A stretch of 64,000 nucleotides of DNA from Chryseobacterium sp. Leaf404 (GCF_001424145.1 NZ_LMQM01000011.1:116468-180467), one strand, 5' to 3'. Shown: positions 8,283 through 18,055, counted from the first letter of the stretch. The notes: generated by a model not told the origin, from the sequence alone. Program-made: numbers and translations.

Positions 8283-10058
8283 GTGAGTAATATTGTTGAG
8301 TTTGTTGTTAGAATGAAAGACCTGATGAGTGGCGGCCTAAATCGTTTAGGCTCCACCACCAGGTCAACATTCAACACGATGGCACAACATACCGACAGAG
8401 TTACGGGTCGTAACCGTGTTTTAGGACAAAGTTTCGATGCAATCCAAAGAAATATCCGGAATGTTGAAGCAACCATAAGAAGCTCCACTATTCCCAGCCA
8501 AATATCGGCAGCACGCCGGGAACTTGAAAGACTTCAAAGACAGGCATCACAACACAGGGGTAACCTGAGCGGTGGCGGTTCTGCCGGAGGTTCATCAGGT
8601 GGCGGAATGGGAATCGGAAGTTTAGCAGTTGGCAACATGCTTGGAGGTTTCGCAATGAATGCTGCAACAGCATTTTTAGGAGCCGTAAAAGATGGGATTG
8701 GTGCTGCCATTTCCGGAAGTATGCAGAAAGAAAAAGACTTAGTTGGTCTGTCAACTTTCATCGGTGAAAAAGGAGCCGCTGATGCTTACAAAAATATTCG
8801 TAAGGATGCGGAAATAACGCCGTTCGATACGGCTTCATTATTAAAGGTGAACCGTGCTTTGATCTCTTCAGGTCTCAACGCAAAAGATGCAAGACAGGAT
8901 GCAATGAATCTTGCCAATGCTATTTCTGCAACAGGAGGCGGAAATGATGAGCTTCAAAGAATGGCCATCAACATGCAACAGATCAAATCGCTCGGAAAAG
9001 CTTCAGCGATGGATATTAAACAGTTCGGATATGCCGGCATTAATATTTATGCCTTGTTAGCCAAAGCCAGCGGAAAGAATATTGATCAGGTCAAAAACAT
9101 GGATGTTTCCTACGATCTACTTGCAAAAGCTTTGGCAATGGCACGAGGTGAAGGCGGATTGTACGAAGGAGCTTTGGAAAAAATGGGTAAAACCAAATCA
9201 GGAAAATGGGAACAAGTGAAAGACAGAGCAGCAAATGCGCTGGTTGATATCGGCGACGCATTTTCGCCAGTAATCGTGAGAATTCTTGATGTAGCAATAA
9301 AAATGTCCAGCTATGTCGCACCATTATTAGCTGCTGCATCTCCATACATTGACATGATTTCGGCCGGTTTGGGAACTGCGATTGAATTAGTAATGAGTAT
9401 GGGAAGTGGTATAGGTTCCTGGGGTGATTATCTAACCATTGCCACTGATTGGGTTTCCATTGTGTGGAATTTTTTAAAAAGCATTTCAGTTTCTGTTTGG
9501 AAAATAGTAAGCGGAATTGTAGAGTGGATTGGCAAAAGTGAAATCATTAAAGATTTACTCCGATTAATTGGATGGATTTTCGAGAACGTGATTTTTAAAG
9601 TAGTAGGCTGGATTGGAGATGCATTAGTTTGGATTTGGGAATCAGTTTTAAAACCTATCCTTGAAGGTCTTGAAACCGCGTATAAGTGGGTAAAAGAAAT
9701 GCTTGGAGCAAGTGATAATACACTCACTATTGAGGTTAAAAAAACTACAGGAAAGCCAAAACCAGAAACGCCTGAAACGCCAACCGAACCTACCAACTTT
9801 GCAGACTTAACCCGATTTAAAGATACAACGGCTCTTGGAGCTGGTAGTGAAGAAAAAGAAAAAAACAAGAAAAAGTCAAAAGAAGCCGGTGACACGATTT
9901 CCGGTGGAGGCCAAAAAAATATCACTATTAATTTAGGAAAGTTCTTCGATAATATTCAGTTTACCACAATGAACATGAAAGAAAGCGAACAGGATATTGA
10001 AAGAATATTAATGGAATGTATGGGAAGAATCCTGTATAATGGAGCAAAAAACGGATAA
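8283..10058 (+). CDS. Tail tape measure protein
   Basis: The 591-residue protein starts with GTG at 8283 (SNIVEFVVRMKDLMSGG). It has a helical N-terminus, a Gly/Ser-rich linker near residue 95, a tape-measure-type core with GEKGAADAYKNIRKDAEITPFD, several hydrophobic helices around residues 330-470, and a charged tail. This is the usual composition of tape measure proteins, which set tail length and enter the tube. It follows the chaperone pair, as expected. Confidence 0.8.
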   Translation: MSNIVEFVVRMKDLMSGGLNRLGSTTRSTFNTMAQHTDRVTGRNRVLGQSFDAIQRNIRNVEATIRSSTIPSQISAARRELERLQRQASQHRGNLSGGGSAGGSSGGGMGIGSLAVGNMLGGFAMNAATAFLGAVKDGIGAAISGSMQKEKDLVGLSTFIGEKGAADAYKNIRKDAEITPFDTASLLKVNRALISSGLNAKDARQDAMNLANAISATGGGNDELQRMAINMQQIKSLGKASAMDIKQFGYAGINIYALLAKASGKNIDQVKNMDVSYDLLAKALAMARGEGGLYEGALEKMGKTKSGKWEQVKDRAANALVDIGDAFSPVIVRILDVAIKMSSYVAPLLAAASPYIDMISAGLGTAIELVMSMGSGIGSWGDYLTIATDWVSIVWNFLKSISVSVWKIVSGIVEWIGKSEIIKDLLRLIGWIFENVIFKVVGWIGDALVWIWESVLKPILEGLETAYKWVKEMLGASDNTLTIEVKKTTGKPKPETPETPTEPTNFADLTRFKDTTALGAGSEEKEKNKKKSKEAGDTISGGGQKNITINLGKFFDNIQFTTMNMKESEQDIERILMECMGRILYNGAKNG

Positions 10059-10706
10059 ATGACACCAACTACAGCAAACGTAATTAATCTTGTGGACCTT
10101 TATAAAGAATATTTCGGAAGAGGTTCTTACGTCGTAAATAAAAACGGTGAGACTTCTCCAGCTGAAGAAATTATTTATTCAGGAATTGCGAGAAATGAAA
10201 GGCCAAGGGGAACAATTCATTTTAGTAACCGAACAGGACAACCATTTAATAAAATTGGAAAATATGGTCAGGATATTTGGTTTCCTATCGAGCTAAAAGG
10301 TACTAAACTGGTTGGAGATTCATTGGAACCTATTTCTATTCCAATTGACATTTGTACTGTTTCTGTCAATTTAGTAAGCACAATTATCCGAACACCTGTT
10401 ACAGAAAGAATAGGTACGGTAAAAGAAATTATCAGCCACGATGATTACAAATTTACAATTAGGGGTTTTCTCACAAGTAAGGATAGAACCGTCCCGGAAG
10501 ATCAAATTTTGAATCTGAAAGATTTACGTAACAGCACTCAAGAGAAAACTCTTCATGGCGGTTACCCAGAGCTGTTTTTAGATGAAACGTGTAGAATAGT
10601 AATTTCTGATGTTGAATTCCCTGAAGTACAGGGAAAAAATCACTGGATAAGACCTTTTACTTTGACTTGTGAAAGTGATTTCATAACAGATTTAGAATTT
10701 ATTTGA
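10059..10706 (+). CDS. Tail protein, DUF6046-like, between tape measure and hub
   Basis: The 215-residue protein begins directly after the tape measure stop. The part FGRGSYVVNKNGETSPAEEI and the beta-rich body with RGTIHFSNRTGQPFNKIGKYGQDIWFPIE resemble DUF6046 proteins that I associate with Bacteroidetes contractile phages. In Mu-like order this is the place of the DNA circularisation/hub-adaptor protein (gpN/gp43). The stop overlaps the ATG of the hub gene (TGATG). The family name is from memory. Confidence 0.55.
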   Translation: MTPTTANVINLVDLYKEYFGRGSYVVNKNGETSPAEEIIYSGIARNERPRGTIHFSNRTGQPFNKIGKYGQDIWFPIELKGTKLVGDSLEPISIPIDICTVSVNLVSTIIRTPVTERIGTVKEIISHDDYKFTIRGFLTSKDRTVPEDQILNLKDLRNSTQEKTLHGGYPELFLDETCRIVISDVEFPEVQGKNHWIRPFTLTCESDFITDLEFI

Positions 10707-11788
10707 TGGCATTTTACTTAACATCTCAAATTAAAATTGGGGATTATGAAAATATTAAACCTAATAAGGTTAGTTGGAAAACCGATGTCAACTCATTCGT
10801 CGACAGTTGTATCATAACTCTTCCAAGGAAAACACATCTGGTTAATGAATTTCCTGATCAAACAGAAGATTTAGGAGGAAAGAAGATTTATCAATTTAAG
10901 GAAGGCGATAAAGTAAGCGTTTTGTTAGGTTATAATAAAAGGTTTCACAAACGGTTTGAAGGATTTGTACGTAACGTTAAAATGGGAATTCCTGTTGAAC
11001 TGGAATGTGAAGGTTATGGATATCAGCTTTACGATATCATTTTCAATAAAACCTATTCAACAGTGACCGTAAAACAGCTATTAACGGATTTAACAGCAGG
11101 CACCGAGATTATTCTTTCACCCGAAATGGCTGACATTCCGTTGAAAAATGTTCGTTTTAAAAATGCAACCGGGATACAGGTTTTAGAATATTTAAAAAAA
11201 GAATGTCAGCTCGCAGTTTATTTCAATTTTAATGAACTGTTTGTGGGAACTCTTTTCGGCAAAGTTCAAAAACATGTTAAAGTAAAAATTGGCTGGAATA
11301 CAGTTAAAGATGATGATTTCCAAAAAAGAAAAGTGGACAAAAATGTAAAAATTGTTGTTCGTGAAAAAGATAAACGTGGTGAGGTCACAAAAACAAAAAA
11401 CAACCTTAAAAAAACAGATGAAGAAAAGAAACGTGACAGAATAGCACGTGAAAAAAAACGTCAGCAAAATGCACAAAACAGAATTGTACGGAAGTATGAT
11501 GATCAGAAAGAAGTAAAAATAAAAGCAGGCATTCCTGCAAAGTTGGTTCAAGAAATCGTAAACCGACTCCAGTTAAAAGAAAATTATGCTGGTTACGAAG
11601 GAAGCTTACAGCTTTTCTTAGAGCCACATGTAGATAAAGGGATGGTTCTCGAAGTAAATGGTGGCATGTATCACGAAAAGACTGGAGATTACTTTATTGA
11701 AAGTATTTCTGGTGAATATGGAATGAGTGGAGGTCGTCAGACTGTTAATTTAGGATTTTTATGGAATGGTAACACCGGAACGAATTAG
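10706..11788 (+). CDS. Baseplate hub protein (gpP/gpD-like)
   Basis: The 360-residue protein starts at ATG 10706, which overlaps the preceding stop; a TTG one codon upstream is less likely. It has a beta-rich N-terminal half (KIGDYENIKPNKVSWKTDVNSFVDSCIITLP), a lysine-rich central insertion of about 60 residues at roughly 215-275, and a C-terminal region ending GEYGMSGGRQTVNLGF typical of hub proteins. It should form the base of the tail tube. It overlaps the spike-like gene by 23 nt. Confidence 0.65.
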   Translation: MAFYLTSQIKIGDYENIKPNKVSWKTDVNSFVDSCIITLPRKTHLVNEFPDQTEDLGGKKIYQFKEGDKVSVLLGYNKRFHKRFEGFVRNVKMGIPVELECEGYGYQLYDIIFNKTYSTVTVKQLLTDLTAGTEIILSPEMADIPLKNVRFKNATGIQVLEYLKKECQLAVYFNFNELFVGTLFGKVQKHVKVKIGWNTVKDDDFQKRKVDKNVKIVVREKDKRGEVTKTKNNLKKTDEEKKRDRIAREKKRQQNAQNRIVRKYDDQKEVKIKAGIPAKLVQEIVNRLQLKENYAGYEGSLQLFLEPHVDKGMVLEVNGGMYHEKTGDYFIESISGEYGMSGGRQTVNLGFLWNGNTGTN

Positions 11789-12254
11789 GAAAGGATTAGA
11801 AGACTTTTCACGAAGAATGGCTCCACCTGTTAGTAATGTAGCAAAGGTAAAGTCAGTAAATGAATCAGAAGGCACCTGTGTATTAATTGATGAAGATGAT
11901 CAGGAGTTTTTGGAAGTCCGTATAAAACCGGTGTTATCCGATAACAAAAGTTTTCTTCAGATTCCAAAGGTCGGAACCTTTGTTTTGGCTGTGCGAATCG
12001 AAGACGACGATGACTGGATGGTCATAGCATGTGATGAAGTGGAGAAATTCCTTTGGATTGTAGGCGATACAAAACTGGAGCTGACAGATAAAATCTGTAT
12101 GGAAGCTGGTAATCAAAATCTTCTTAATCTCATGGAAAGATTGTTCACAGTCTTAGATCGTGGATATAAAACCAACACAGGTGTGACGATTGATTTGGTT
12201 TTGAAACCACAATTTGAATTAATAAAACAGGATTTTAAAAAGCTTTTAAAATGA
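11766..12254 (+). CDS. Baseplate spike/assembly protein (gpV-like OB domain)
   Basis: This 162-residue protein overlaps the end of the hub gene by 23 nt. Residues 20-80 read VSNVAKVKSVNESEGTCVLI and FLQIPKVGTFVLAVRIED, typical of the OB fold of gpV/gp45-like spike proteins. Its C-terminus is helical rather than a long beta helix, so it may be only the OB hub of the spike. Context between hub and gp25-like genes supports a baseplate role. Confidence 0.6.
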   Translation: MVTPERIRKGLEDFSRRMAPPVSNVAKVKSVNESEGTCVLIDEDDQEFLEVRIKPVLSDNKSFLQIPKVGTFVLAVRIEDDDDWMVIACDEVEKFLWIVGDTKLELTDKICMEAGNQNLLNLMERLFTVLDRGYKTNTGVTIDLVLKPQFELIKQDFKKLLK

Positions 12255-12475
12255 GTTTAAACACTGGGAAACCGATTTTAAAAACGGCAATTTTAGCAAT
12301 TTTTGAGCATGAAGCACAGGAAGATGAAAGCCCGGATCAATCCCGTGAAAGAATTGCAGAAAAGTTGACCAACGCAATTTATGATTTTGTGAAAACAGGC
12401 TTAGTAAAAGTAAATGTAACAACTGCCGGAACTGCAACTGCGCAAAGCGGATCAGGAACCGGAAATATAGAATAA
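12251..12475 (+). CDS. Small phage baseplate-region protein
   Basis: The 74-residue protein begins 4 nt inside the spike gene (ATGA overlap) and ends 1 nt before the gp25-like gene. It has an acidic helical N-terminus and a threonine/alanine/glycine-rich C-terminal tail (TTAGTATAQSGSGTGNIE). Tight coupling to both neighbours makes it a real gene. I recognise no family; a small spike tip or baseplate cement protein is possible but unproven. Confidence 0.55.
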   Translation: MSLNTGKPILKTAILAIFEHEAQEDESPDQSRERIAEKLTNAIYDFVKTGLVKVNVTTAGTATAQSGSGTGNIE

Positions 12476-12476
12476 G

Positions 12477-12767
12477 ATGCCCAACGATATTTTACTTGAT
12501 GAAAATTTTGAACCGCAAATTAAAGACGGTGATTTCATTATCGGAGAAAGCACGTATCAGCATCAAAAAACTTTACTGTTTGCTGAAAAAGGAGAATTTA
12601 AAAGCAATCCAACCACGGGCGTTGGTACAAGAAAATATCTTGAAACGAGTAAACCCGATGAATTTGCAAGAGAAATAAGACTCGAATTTTTCGCTGACGG
12701 GATGCAGGTGAATTCTTTAAAAGTAGATGAAAATTTAGCCATCACTATTGATGCAATATATAAATAA
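12477..12767 (+). CDS. gp25-like baseplate wedge protein
   Basis: A 96-residue protein with DGDFIIGESTYQHQKTLLFAEKG near residues 17-40 and a later KVDENLAITIDAIYK strand. This matches the small GPW/gp25 fold, which forms the baseplate wedge and nucleates the sheath in contractile tails. It lies between the spike and the J-like baseplate genes, as in Mu gp46. Confidence 0.65.
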   Translation: MPNDILLDENFEPQIKDGDFIIGESTYQHQKTLLFAEKGEFKSNPTTGVGTRKYLETSKPDEFAREIRLEFFADGMQVNSLKVDENLAITIDAIYK

Positions 12768-12769
12768 CC

Positions 12770-13309
12770 ATGAAAGAATTATTAGTTTATAAAAAGCACG
12801 CAATCGGAATTTTAGCAGCAATAAAGAAACCGGCTGTTGCTGTTCCTGCTGTTGGAATGATTACACTCAGTGATTGTCAGTGGGGAATCTCTTTACTATT
12901 TGTACTGATGCTTTTTGATTTTATAACCGGTGTTTTGGCTTCATGGAACCTGTGGAAAAATTCAAAGATTGAGAGCAGTTTTTGGCAAAAAGGATTTACC
13001 AGTGTACGAATCAGAGAATCCGTTGTAAAAAGTATCACTTATTTTCTGCTGATCATGTGCGCCTACGGGATTGAGACCATATTTAAAATTAAAACCTTTA
13101 AGGCCGAAAGTTACACTGAGCATCAGATCACGCTCACTTTGGGAGCAATAGCCATCGCCTGTGCAATTGAGTTTTATTCAATATTTTTTGAGAATCTGCC
13201 GAAAGCAGGATTTAGTATTGAACTTAAAGTGAAAGCAATTTTTGTAAAAGTAAAATCAGCAATATCATCTGTAAGAAGTTTGAAAAATGGAGGCAACGAT
13301 ACTGAATAG
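12770..13309 (+). CDS. Phage holin family protein
   Basis: The 179-residue protein has at least three hydrophobic segments: about residues 28-50 (CQWGISLLFVLMLFDFITGVLASW), 80-95 and 115-130. The FDFITGVLASW motif is typical of the TcdE/Cph1-type phage holin family. Holins form holes in the inner membrane and release the endolysin. It lies inside the baseplate operon about 7.7 kb from the endolysin and spanin. Its 3' end overlaps the next gene by 23 nt. Confidence 0.7.
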   Translation: MKELLVYKKHAIGILAAIKKPAVAVPAVGMITLSDCQWGISLLFVLMLFDFITGVLASWNLWKNSKIESSFWQKGFTSVRIRESVVKSITYFLLIMCAYGIETIFKIKTFKAESYTEHQITLTLGAIAIACAIEFYSIFFENLPKAGFSIELKVKAIFVKVKSAISSVRSLKNGGNDTE

Positions 13310-13571
13310 ACAAAGTTTACTTGATATCGCAATTCAGCATACAGGAAGCGTTTTAAACACGTTTCAAATTGCTTTTGAAAATAACATATCTATCACGGAT
13401 GAACTGCCCACGCTTGTAAAGCTGGCAGGAACTGAAAATAAAGAAATTAAAAACTTTCTAAAATTAAAAAAGATTTCTCCAGCATCTGATTTCGATATCA
13501 ACGTGATTGAGATAAAACCACTTGGTGGTGTAGGATACTGGGAAATCGAAAAAGACTTTGAAGTACAATGA
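13287..13571 (+). CDS. LysM-like baseplate protein
   Basis: This 94-residue protein has the segment RQSLLDIAIQHTGSVLNTFQIAFENNISITDEL, which resembles the LysM-like tail protein X pattern seen in contractile phages of Bacteroidetes. It overlaps the holin gene by 23 nt and the J-like gene by 4 nt (ATGA). It probably sits in the baseplate at the tube or spike junction. The family call is moderate. Confidence 0.5.
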   Translation: MEATILNRQSLLDIAIQHTGSVLNTFQIAFENNISITDELPTLVKLAGTENKEIKNFLKLKKISPASDFDINVIEIKPLGGVGYWEIEKDFEVQ

Positions 13572-14407
13572 GAACATTAGACGAAATTTTTAACAGCCTT
13601 TTGGAGAGAAAAACCACCTACCCGGCACTTGATGTTTTAGATTCTACTTCTAAAGTATCCATTTGGCGAAATATGCTTTGGGTTTTTGCTTTTGCTGTCT
13701 ATGTTCACGAGCAGATTTTTCAAGCTCACAGAACGGAGGTGGCTCAGATTATCAATGATGAGAAATCGCATACTTTAAGATGGTATAAAAAGATGTCTTT
13801 GGCATTTCAATATGGTTTTTCTTTGATTGTAGACTCAGATCAGTTCAATAATGAAAATCATACAGACGATGAAATTGAAGCTGCAAAAATCGTTAAATAT
13901 TGCGCTGTGACAGAATCTGAAAACGACAGCCGTTTAATCATTAAAATAGCCACCGAATCCGGTAATATTTTGCAACCTGTGACGGCTGATCAGAAAGAAG
14001 CTTTTGAGTACTACATCTCAGAAATACGTGATGCAGGAGTACAGGCAACAGTTATCAACTATCTGCCGGATAAGCTTCAATTATTTCTACAAATTAAAAG
14101 AGACCCTAATGTTTTGGATTCTTCAGGTGTTTCCATTTTATACGGCAATCAGCCTGTGAATGACGCCCTGAATCAGTTTAGAAAAGAACTTCCATTTAAT
14201 GGAGAATTGATTTTAAACAAATTAGTAGATAAGCTGCAGATTATTGAAGGTGTTGTAAATCCTCATTTAATTAATGTAAAAACTGCCTGGATTGATGCTG
14301 ATGCCGGAACGTACGGCAACTTTGAAAACATTGAGATTTCAAAAATACCGGTTAGCGGATATTTTGAAATAGACTGGGAAAACTCTGTGATTGAATATGT
14401 GGTATAA
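13568..14407 (+). CDS. Baseplate protein J-like
   Basis: The 279-residue protein follows the gp25-like gene at a short distance and precedes the fibre genes, the position of gpJ/gp47. The beginning (LDEIFNSLLERKTTYPALDVLDSTSKVSIWRNMLWVFAFAVYVHEQIF) and the later PVNDALNQFRKELPFNGELILNKLVDKLQIIEGV are typical of J-like proteins in Bacteroidetes phages. It starts 4 nt before the upstream stop and overlaps the next gene by 11 nt. Confidence 0.6.
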   Translation: MRTLDEIFNSLLERKTTYPALDVLDSTSKVSIWRNMLWVFAFAVYVHEQIFQAHRTEVAQIINDEKSHTLRWYKKMSLAFQYGFSLIVDSDQFNNENHTDDEIEAAKIVKYCAVTESENDSRLIIKIATESGNILQPVTADQKEAFEYYISEIRDAGVQATVINYLPDKLQLFLQIKRDPNVLDSSGVSILYGNQPVNDALNQFRKELPFNGELILNKLVDKLQIIEGVVNPHLINVKTAWIDADAGTYGNFENIEISKIPVSGYFEIDWENSVIEYVV

Positions 14408-14864
14408 ATTAAATGCTCAAAAACTAATCCTTCAAGCTTGGGTTTCTTTTTTGAGAAAGCCTGTTATCGGTTCATTTTTATCGCTTGTTTCTGATGAAAT
14501 CACAGATTTGAATAATATTTTCAACATCAGCCGAACCGCTAACATAACAAAGATTACGCATAATTCTCAGGTCTGTAAGCTCCGAAAGATATTGAATGAT
14601 ACTTTCGATGATCAGCGAAGAATCACCATCGTTGATGGCGTTTTAAAAAAGCCTGTTTACATCTACACCGATGCGGAACAGAAACCGGAATGGTTGGGTG
14701 AATTAATAATCTACACATCAGAAGAAACTGAAGGAAACGGAATTGATTTCACAGTCATTATTCCCGGAGAACTTAAAAATTATCAAATAGAAATAAAAGC
14801 CCTGGTTGACTTCTACAAGTTGGCAGGAAAACGTTATAAAATAGAAGTTGATGAAACTATTTAA
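14397..14864 (+). CDS. Baseplate-to-fibre connector, gp48/gpI position
   Basis: From ATG 14397 the protein has about 155 residues; a TTG two codons upstream is possible. It overlaps the J-like gene by 11 nt and the next fibre gene by 14 nt. Its position matches Mu gp48 / P2 gpI, which link the baseplate to tail fibres. The mixed alpha/beta sequence has no motif I recognise. Confidence 0.5.
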   Translation: MWYKLNAQKLILQAWVSFLRKPVIGSFLSLVSDEITDLNNIFNISRTANITKITHNSQVCKLRKILNDTFDDQRRITIVDGVLKKPVYIYTDAEQKPEWLGELIIYTSEETEGNGIDFTVIIPGELKNYQIEIKALVDFYKLAGKRYKIEVDETI

Positions 14865-15621
14865 TTTTAATCAGACAGGCGGTTTTAAGCTTGTTACAGA
14901 TATCCTTACAAAAATTCAATCTGCTTACTCGATCTACAACGGAGTAGCGAGAATGGCAGGTGATAAAGCTATTCTTTCCGGGTGCGAAGATTTGGGAACT
15001 TCCGTTGGTGATGGATATGTCGTGATTAATGGTGAAATGCTTGAATTTAAAGGTGCCTTAAAACAGACAACCGTAATAATCAAAGAGGAAATTGGAACAG
15101 CAGATTTTGAAGACGGCAGCACCAAGCCATTTGAGACAAATCGCTATGCCACATTTGGTTTTTCTACAACATCCTTTCCCTGGGCGGAATTTAAAAGAGT
15201 TCCAGCACTCAATAGCCTGCCTGCAACAATTACAACTCTGGAAACTAATCTCAACACAAAGATCGACAATCTGATCAATGCTCTTGGATTTCTAAAAAAA
15301 GGAAATGTTTTTATAGGCGATATTGCCAATAAACCAAACGGCTGGACTACTACTGGTGCGGGGTATTCAATTTACCTGATTAACTCTACTCCCAGCGGAA
15401 GTGGTGGCGACGATTTATACAGAATCGTTTTCACCGAGCCTTTGCCAACAAACGATTTTATGTTGTACGGAACCATTAATTACAGTGGCGACTTCAACGC
15501 CAATAATGATGTGATATTTTCCATCACCAACAAAAATGTTAACGGTTTTGATCTTTCGATTAGAGAGGTTTCGCAAATCGTTCAAAACTTAAATTTCGAT
15601 TTCATCATATTCAAAAAATAA
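14851..15621 (+). CDS. Phage tail fibre protein (short fibre)
   Basis: The 256-residue protein starts at ATG 14851 (MKLFNFNQTGGFKLVTDIL). A short coiled segment around residues 125-140 (ITTLETNLNTKIDNLINALG) is followed by a beta-rich head. The N-terminus GGFKLVTDILTKIQSAYSIYNGVARMAGDKAILSGCE is the style of baseplate-attached fibre proteins. The following gene, 2 nt later, is the main fibre, so this could be the attachment fibre or a trimeric tip. Confidence 0.55.
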   Translation: MKLFNFNQTGGFKLVTDILTKIQSAYSIYNGVARMAGDKAILSGCEDLGTSVGDGYVVINGEMLEFKGALKQTTVIIKEEIGTADFEDGSTKPFETNRYATFGFSTTSFPWAEFKRVPALNSLPATITTLETNLNTKIDNLINALGFLKKGNVFIGDIANKPNGWTTTGAGYSIYLINSTPSGSGGDDLYRIVFTEPLPTNDFMLYGTINYSGDFNANNDVIFSITNKNVNGFDLSIREVSQIVQNLNFDFIIFKK

Positions 15622-15623
15622 CA

Positions 15624-17993
15624 ATGAAAATTTCAAAACAAACTTTACGAACTAATTTTAAAAGAGGTTTAAAACCTCTTCAAGAAACATTTTACAATTG
15701 GTTTGACTCTTACTGGCACAAAGACGAACTTATAGATATCAACGCCGTAAAAGATTTAAAAACCCAGCTTGACAACAAACTTGATTCAAGCGCTCAGGAT
15801 TCTCTAATGGATGCATTTCAGGATGCATTAAATCAAGCTTCTTTCGGCTTAAAGGGAATTGCCATACCTGCAACAGTTCCTACAGTTTACGATCCGGCAA
15901 CCTTTCCTAATGGACTTTACGAGAAATACGATGTGGAGGTTGCCGGAAGCTTTACCCATTTTCTGAAAGCTGACGGACAGCCAGTGGTAATTACCGCTGA
16001 TGAGTTGAAGGGACTTGTACAAATTGCCGTAATGAATGGCATATCTGTAAAAATTGTGAAACTATTGCCACAAGCTAAGAAAAGCATAATAAATTTCTCA
16101 GATATTCCTTCAAGTGATTTTCCTCTGCAAAATGTAGGGACAGAGAAAGTACAGACCATTAATAACGTTGGTTTGTTTCAGTTGAAAGACGGTGAGACTG
16201 CTAATGTTGGAGATTTGCCGGGGGTGAGTGATGTTTGGGTAAATCTTGGTGGTCAGGATGATGAAGTACGAAGCGTATTAGATTTAATCAAAGTCTATGA
16301 AGATGATTTTAACTTCGATGGAAGTACAAGTAATTTATATGTAAATAACGAGAGGATGATGAAATATCCTAATTTCGTTAATAATCCATATTCTTTTCTT
16401 CACACCCTAAAAGATTATGATATATCCGCATATACTGTTTTGCACATTACGTCGGCAATGTTCTCAAAAGAAGCAAACATTATTGACGGTCTTATTGGAG
16501 TTAAAAGTGATGGTACCGTTGATAATATATTAAATATTAATGGTTTTACAGGTGACTATCCCACAGTTAATGATTTTGATTTCGATATTTCAAACTACGA
16601 AAAAATATCGTGTACTTTTGACGAAAGCACAATACCAATCGTTGGTTATTTTACTACGGGTATAGATTATTCGTATAAATCCAAAACGATTGAAGGTTTA
16701 CAAAAAAGAGTAGGTGATGTGGATTTTTATAATAATTCAAAATTTACAGGAGGAACGTTGCTCAACCCAAATGGTACTGTAAAAGCTGTAACGCCTGCTT
16801 GGGGTTATTTTACGGTTTACGTTAAATCTGGGGAAACTGTAAAGGTCGGATTGTACGGAAATCCAACGGTTGTTATTGGAATTAAATACAGTGAATCAGG
16901 CAATGTTTTGGGAAATTTTGGACTTTTTAGTGGTTTAAACGGTGATTACCACGAATTAGAATTCGTGTCTGATTTTGACGGATTTATAAGATTTCACAGT
17001 AGCACATATTTCGGCACAAATTATTATGCTTACAATTTTAAAGATTATTTGTCAATAGGCGAAAGATTGAAGAAATCAGGAATTGGTCAAAATTTACGAG
17101 ACATAATAGTTAATGGCGATAATCCAGAAAAAGTAAAAGGTATTGTAGGAAATTCAGAAGAATGCACGGTTTTAAGATATAAAGGCGTGTTAAGGTTTTA
17201 TTTTTCTGCTCTCGATGAAGGTTCAGACTCACACGAGCATATTAAAGTTGGAGATTATGACCCTGAAACAAATACTGTTAGTAATATAACAAGTGCCATA
17301 AACGGCACAACAACAGGCAAATCATCAACTACTCACAAATGTAGTAACATTTTCATTTTCAATGGTGTTGTTTACGCGTTAGTAACTCTTTGGTTTCCAA
17401 CAAACGGGGTGGCGTTATGTAAATCCACAGACGGTCGAAATTTTACCCTTGTAAAAAATAACTATGATAACGGGGCATTTGCTTACCAAAACGGAAATCA
17501 CACCTTTATCACCGAAAAGATAAATGGATATTACTATTGGTTTACGGAAGGAAGACATACAGACACAGGTAATTGGCTAACAAAACTACTTAGGACATCA
17601 TCCGATGATATAGAGACGGCTGTATTTGAAGACCTTGGATTACTGAAAGGAATGACGCCGATGTATGGAGGAAACAATACCCATTATCACGCGGGCAAAT
17701 TTAAAATGTTTCTACACGGTGGGGAGGGAAATTTACCTAATTGGTTGATGTATGCAGAATCTGAGGTATCAGACCCTACATATTTTAAAATGGTATATAA
17801 TCCTTTGTTGGCTATAACGCGCCAACCTTATGCAAACACAGATCAAATAGCAGATCCTGAAGTTGTCGAGATAGATGGGCAGACTTATATGTTTGCGGAA
17901 TACTGGGATAACACAGCTTTAAAGTGTTCAGTTTGGAGGTTTAAATGTGGTGAAGGCAGGTTGAACAAAATTTTAGACAGCGATATTTATTGA
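15624..17993 (+). CDS. Large tail fibre with propeller-like C-terminal domain
   Basis: A 789-residue protein. The first 60 residues (TLRTNFKRGLKPLQETFYNWFDSYWHK) look like a virion-binding anchor, and a repetitive beta region follows. From about residue 500 the sequence changes to a propeller-like enzyme or lectin pattern: EECTVLRYKGVLRFYFSA, LVTLWFPTNGVALCKSTDGRNF, YYWFTEGRH, MYAESEVSDPTYFK and ADPEVVEIDGQTYMFAEYW. This resembles five-bladed glycosidase families. It may degrade or bind surface polysaccharide and so decide host range. Active-site residues are not assigned. Confidence 0.65.
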   Translation: MKISKQTLRTNFKRGLKPLQETFYNWFDSYWHKDELIDINAVKDLKTQLDNKLDSSAQDSLMDAFQDALNQASFGLKGIAIPATVPTVYDPATFPNGLYEKYDVEVAGSFTHFLKADGQPVVITADELKGLVQIAVMNGISVKIVKLLPQAKKSIINFSDIPSSDFPLQNVGTEKVQTINNVGLFQLKDGETANVGDLPGVSDVWVNLGGQDDEVRSVLDLIKVYEDDFNFDGSTSNLYVNNERMMKYPNFVNNPYSFLHTLKDYDISAYTVLHITSAMFSKEANIIDGLIGVKSDGTVDNILNINGFTGDYPTVNDFDFDISNYEKISCTFDESTIPIVGYFTTGIDYSYKSKTIEGLQKRVGDVDFYNNSKFTGGTLLNPNGTVKAVTPAWGYFTVYVKSGETVKVGLYGNPTVVIGIKYSESGNVLGNFGLFSGLNGDYHELEFVSDFDGFIRFHSSTYFGTNYYAYNFKDYLSIGERLKKSGIGQNLRDIIVNGDNPEKVKGIVGNSEECTVLRYKGVLRFYFSALDEGSDSHEHIKVGDYDPETNTVSNITSAINGTTTGKSSTTHKCSNIFIFNGVVYALVTLWFPTNGVALCKSTDGRNFTLVKNNYDNGAFAYQNGNHTFITEKINGYYYWFTEGRHTDTGNWLTKLLRTSSDDIETAVFEDLGLLKGMTPMYGGNNTHYHAGKFKMFLHGGEGNLPNWLMYAESEVSDPTYFKMVYNPLLAITRQPYANTDQIADPEVVEIDGQTYMFAEYWDNTALKCSVWRFKCGEGRLNKILDSDIY

Positions 17994-18055
17994 TTATTTC
18001 GGGAGTACTTTAAAACTCAACTAAAAATGAATTCTTAGAGGAAATGAATTAAAAA

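Noticed and set aside
11192..11551. 119-residue Phe/Cys-rich frame on the minus strand
   Set aside because: It is the antisense of the lysine-rich insertion of the hub gene; composition explains it.
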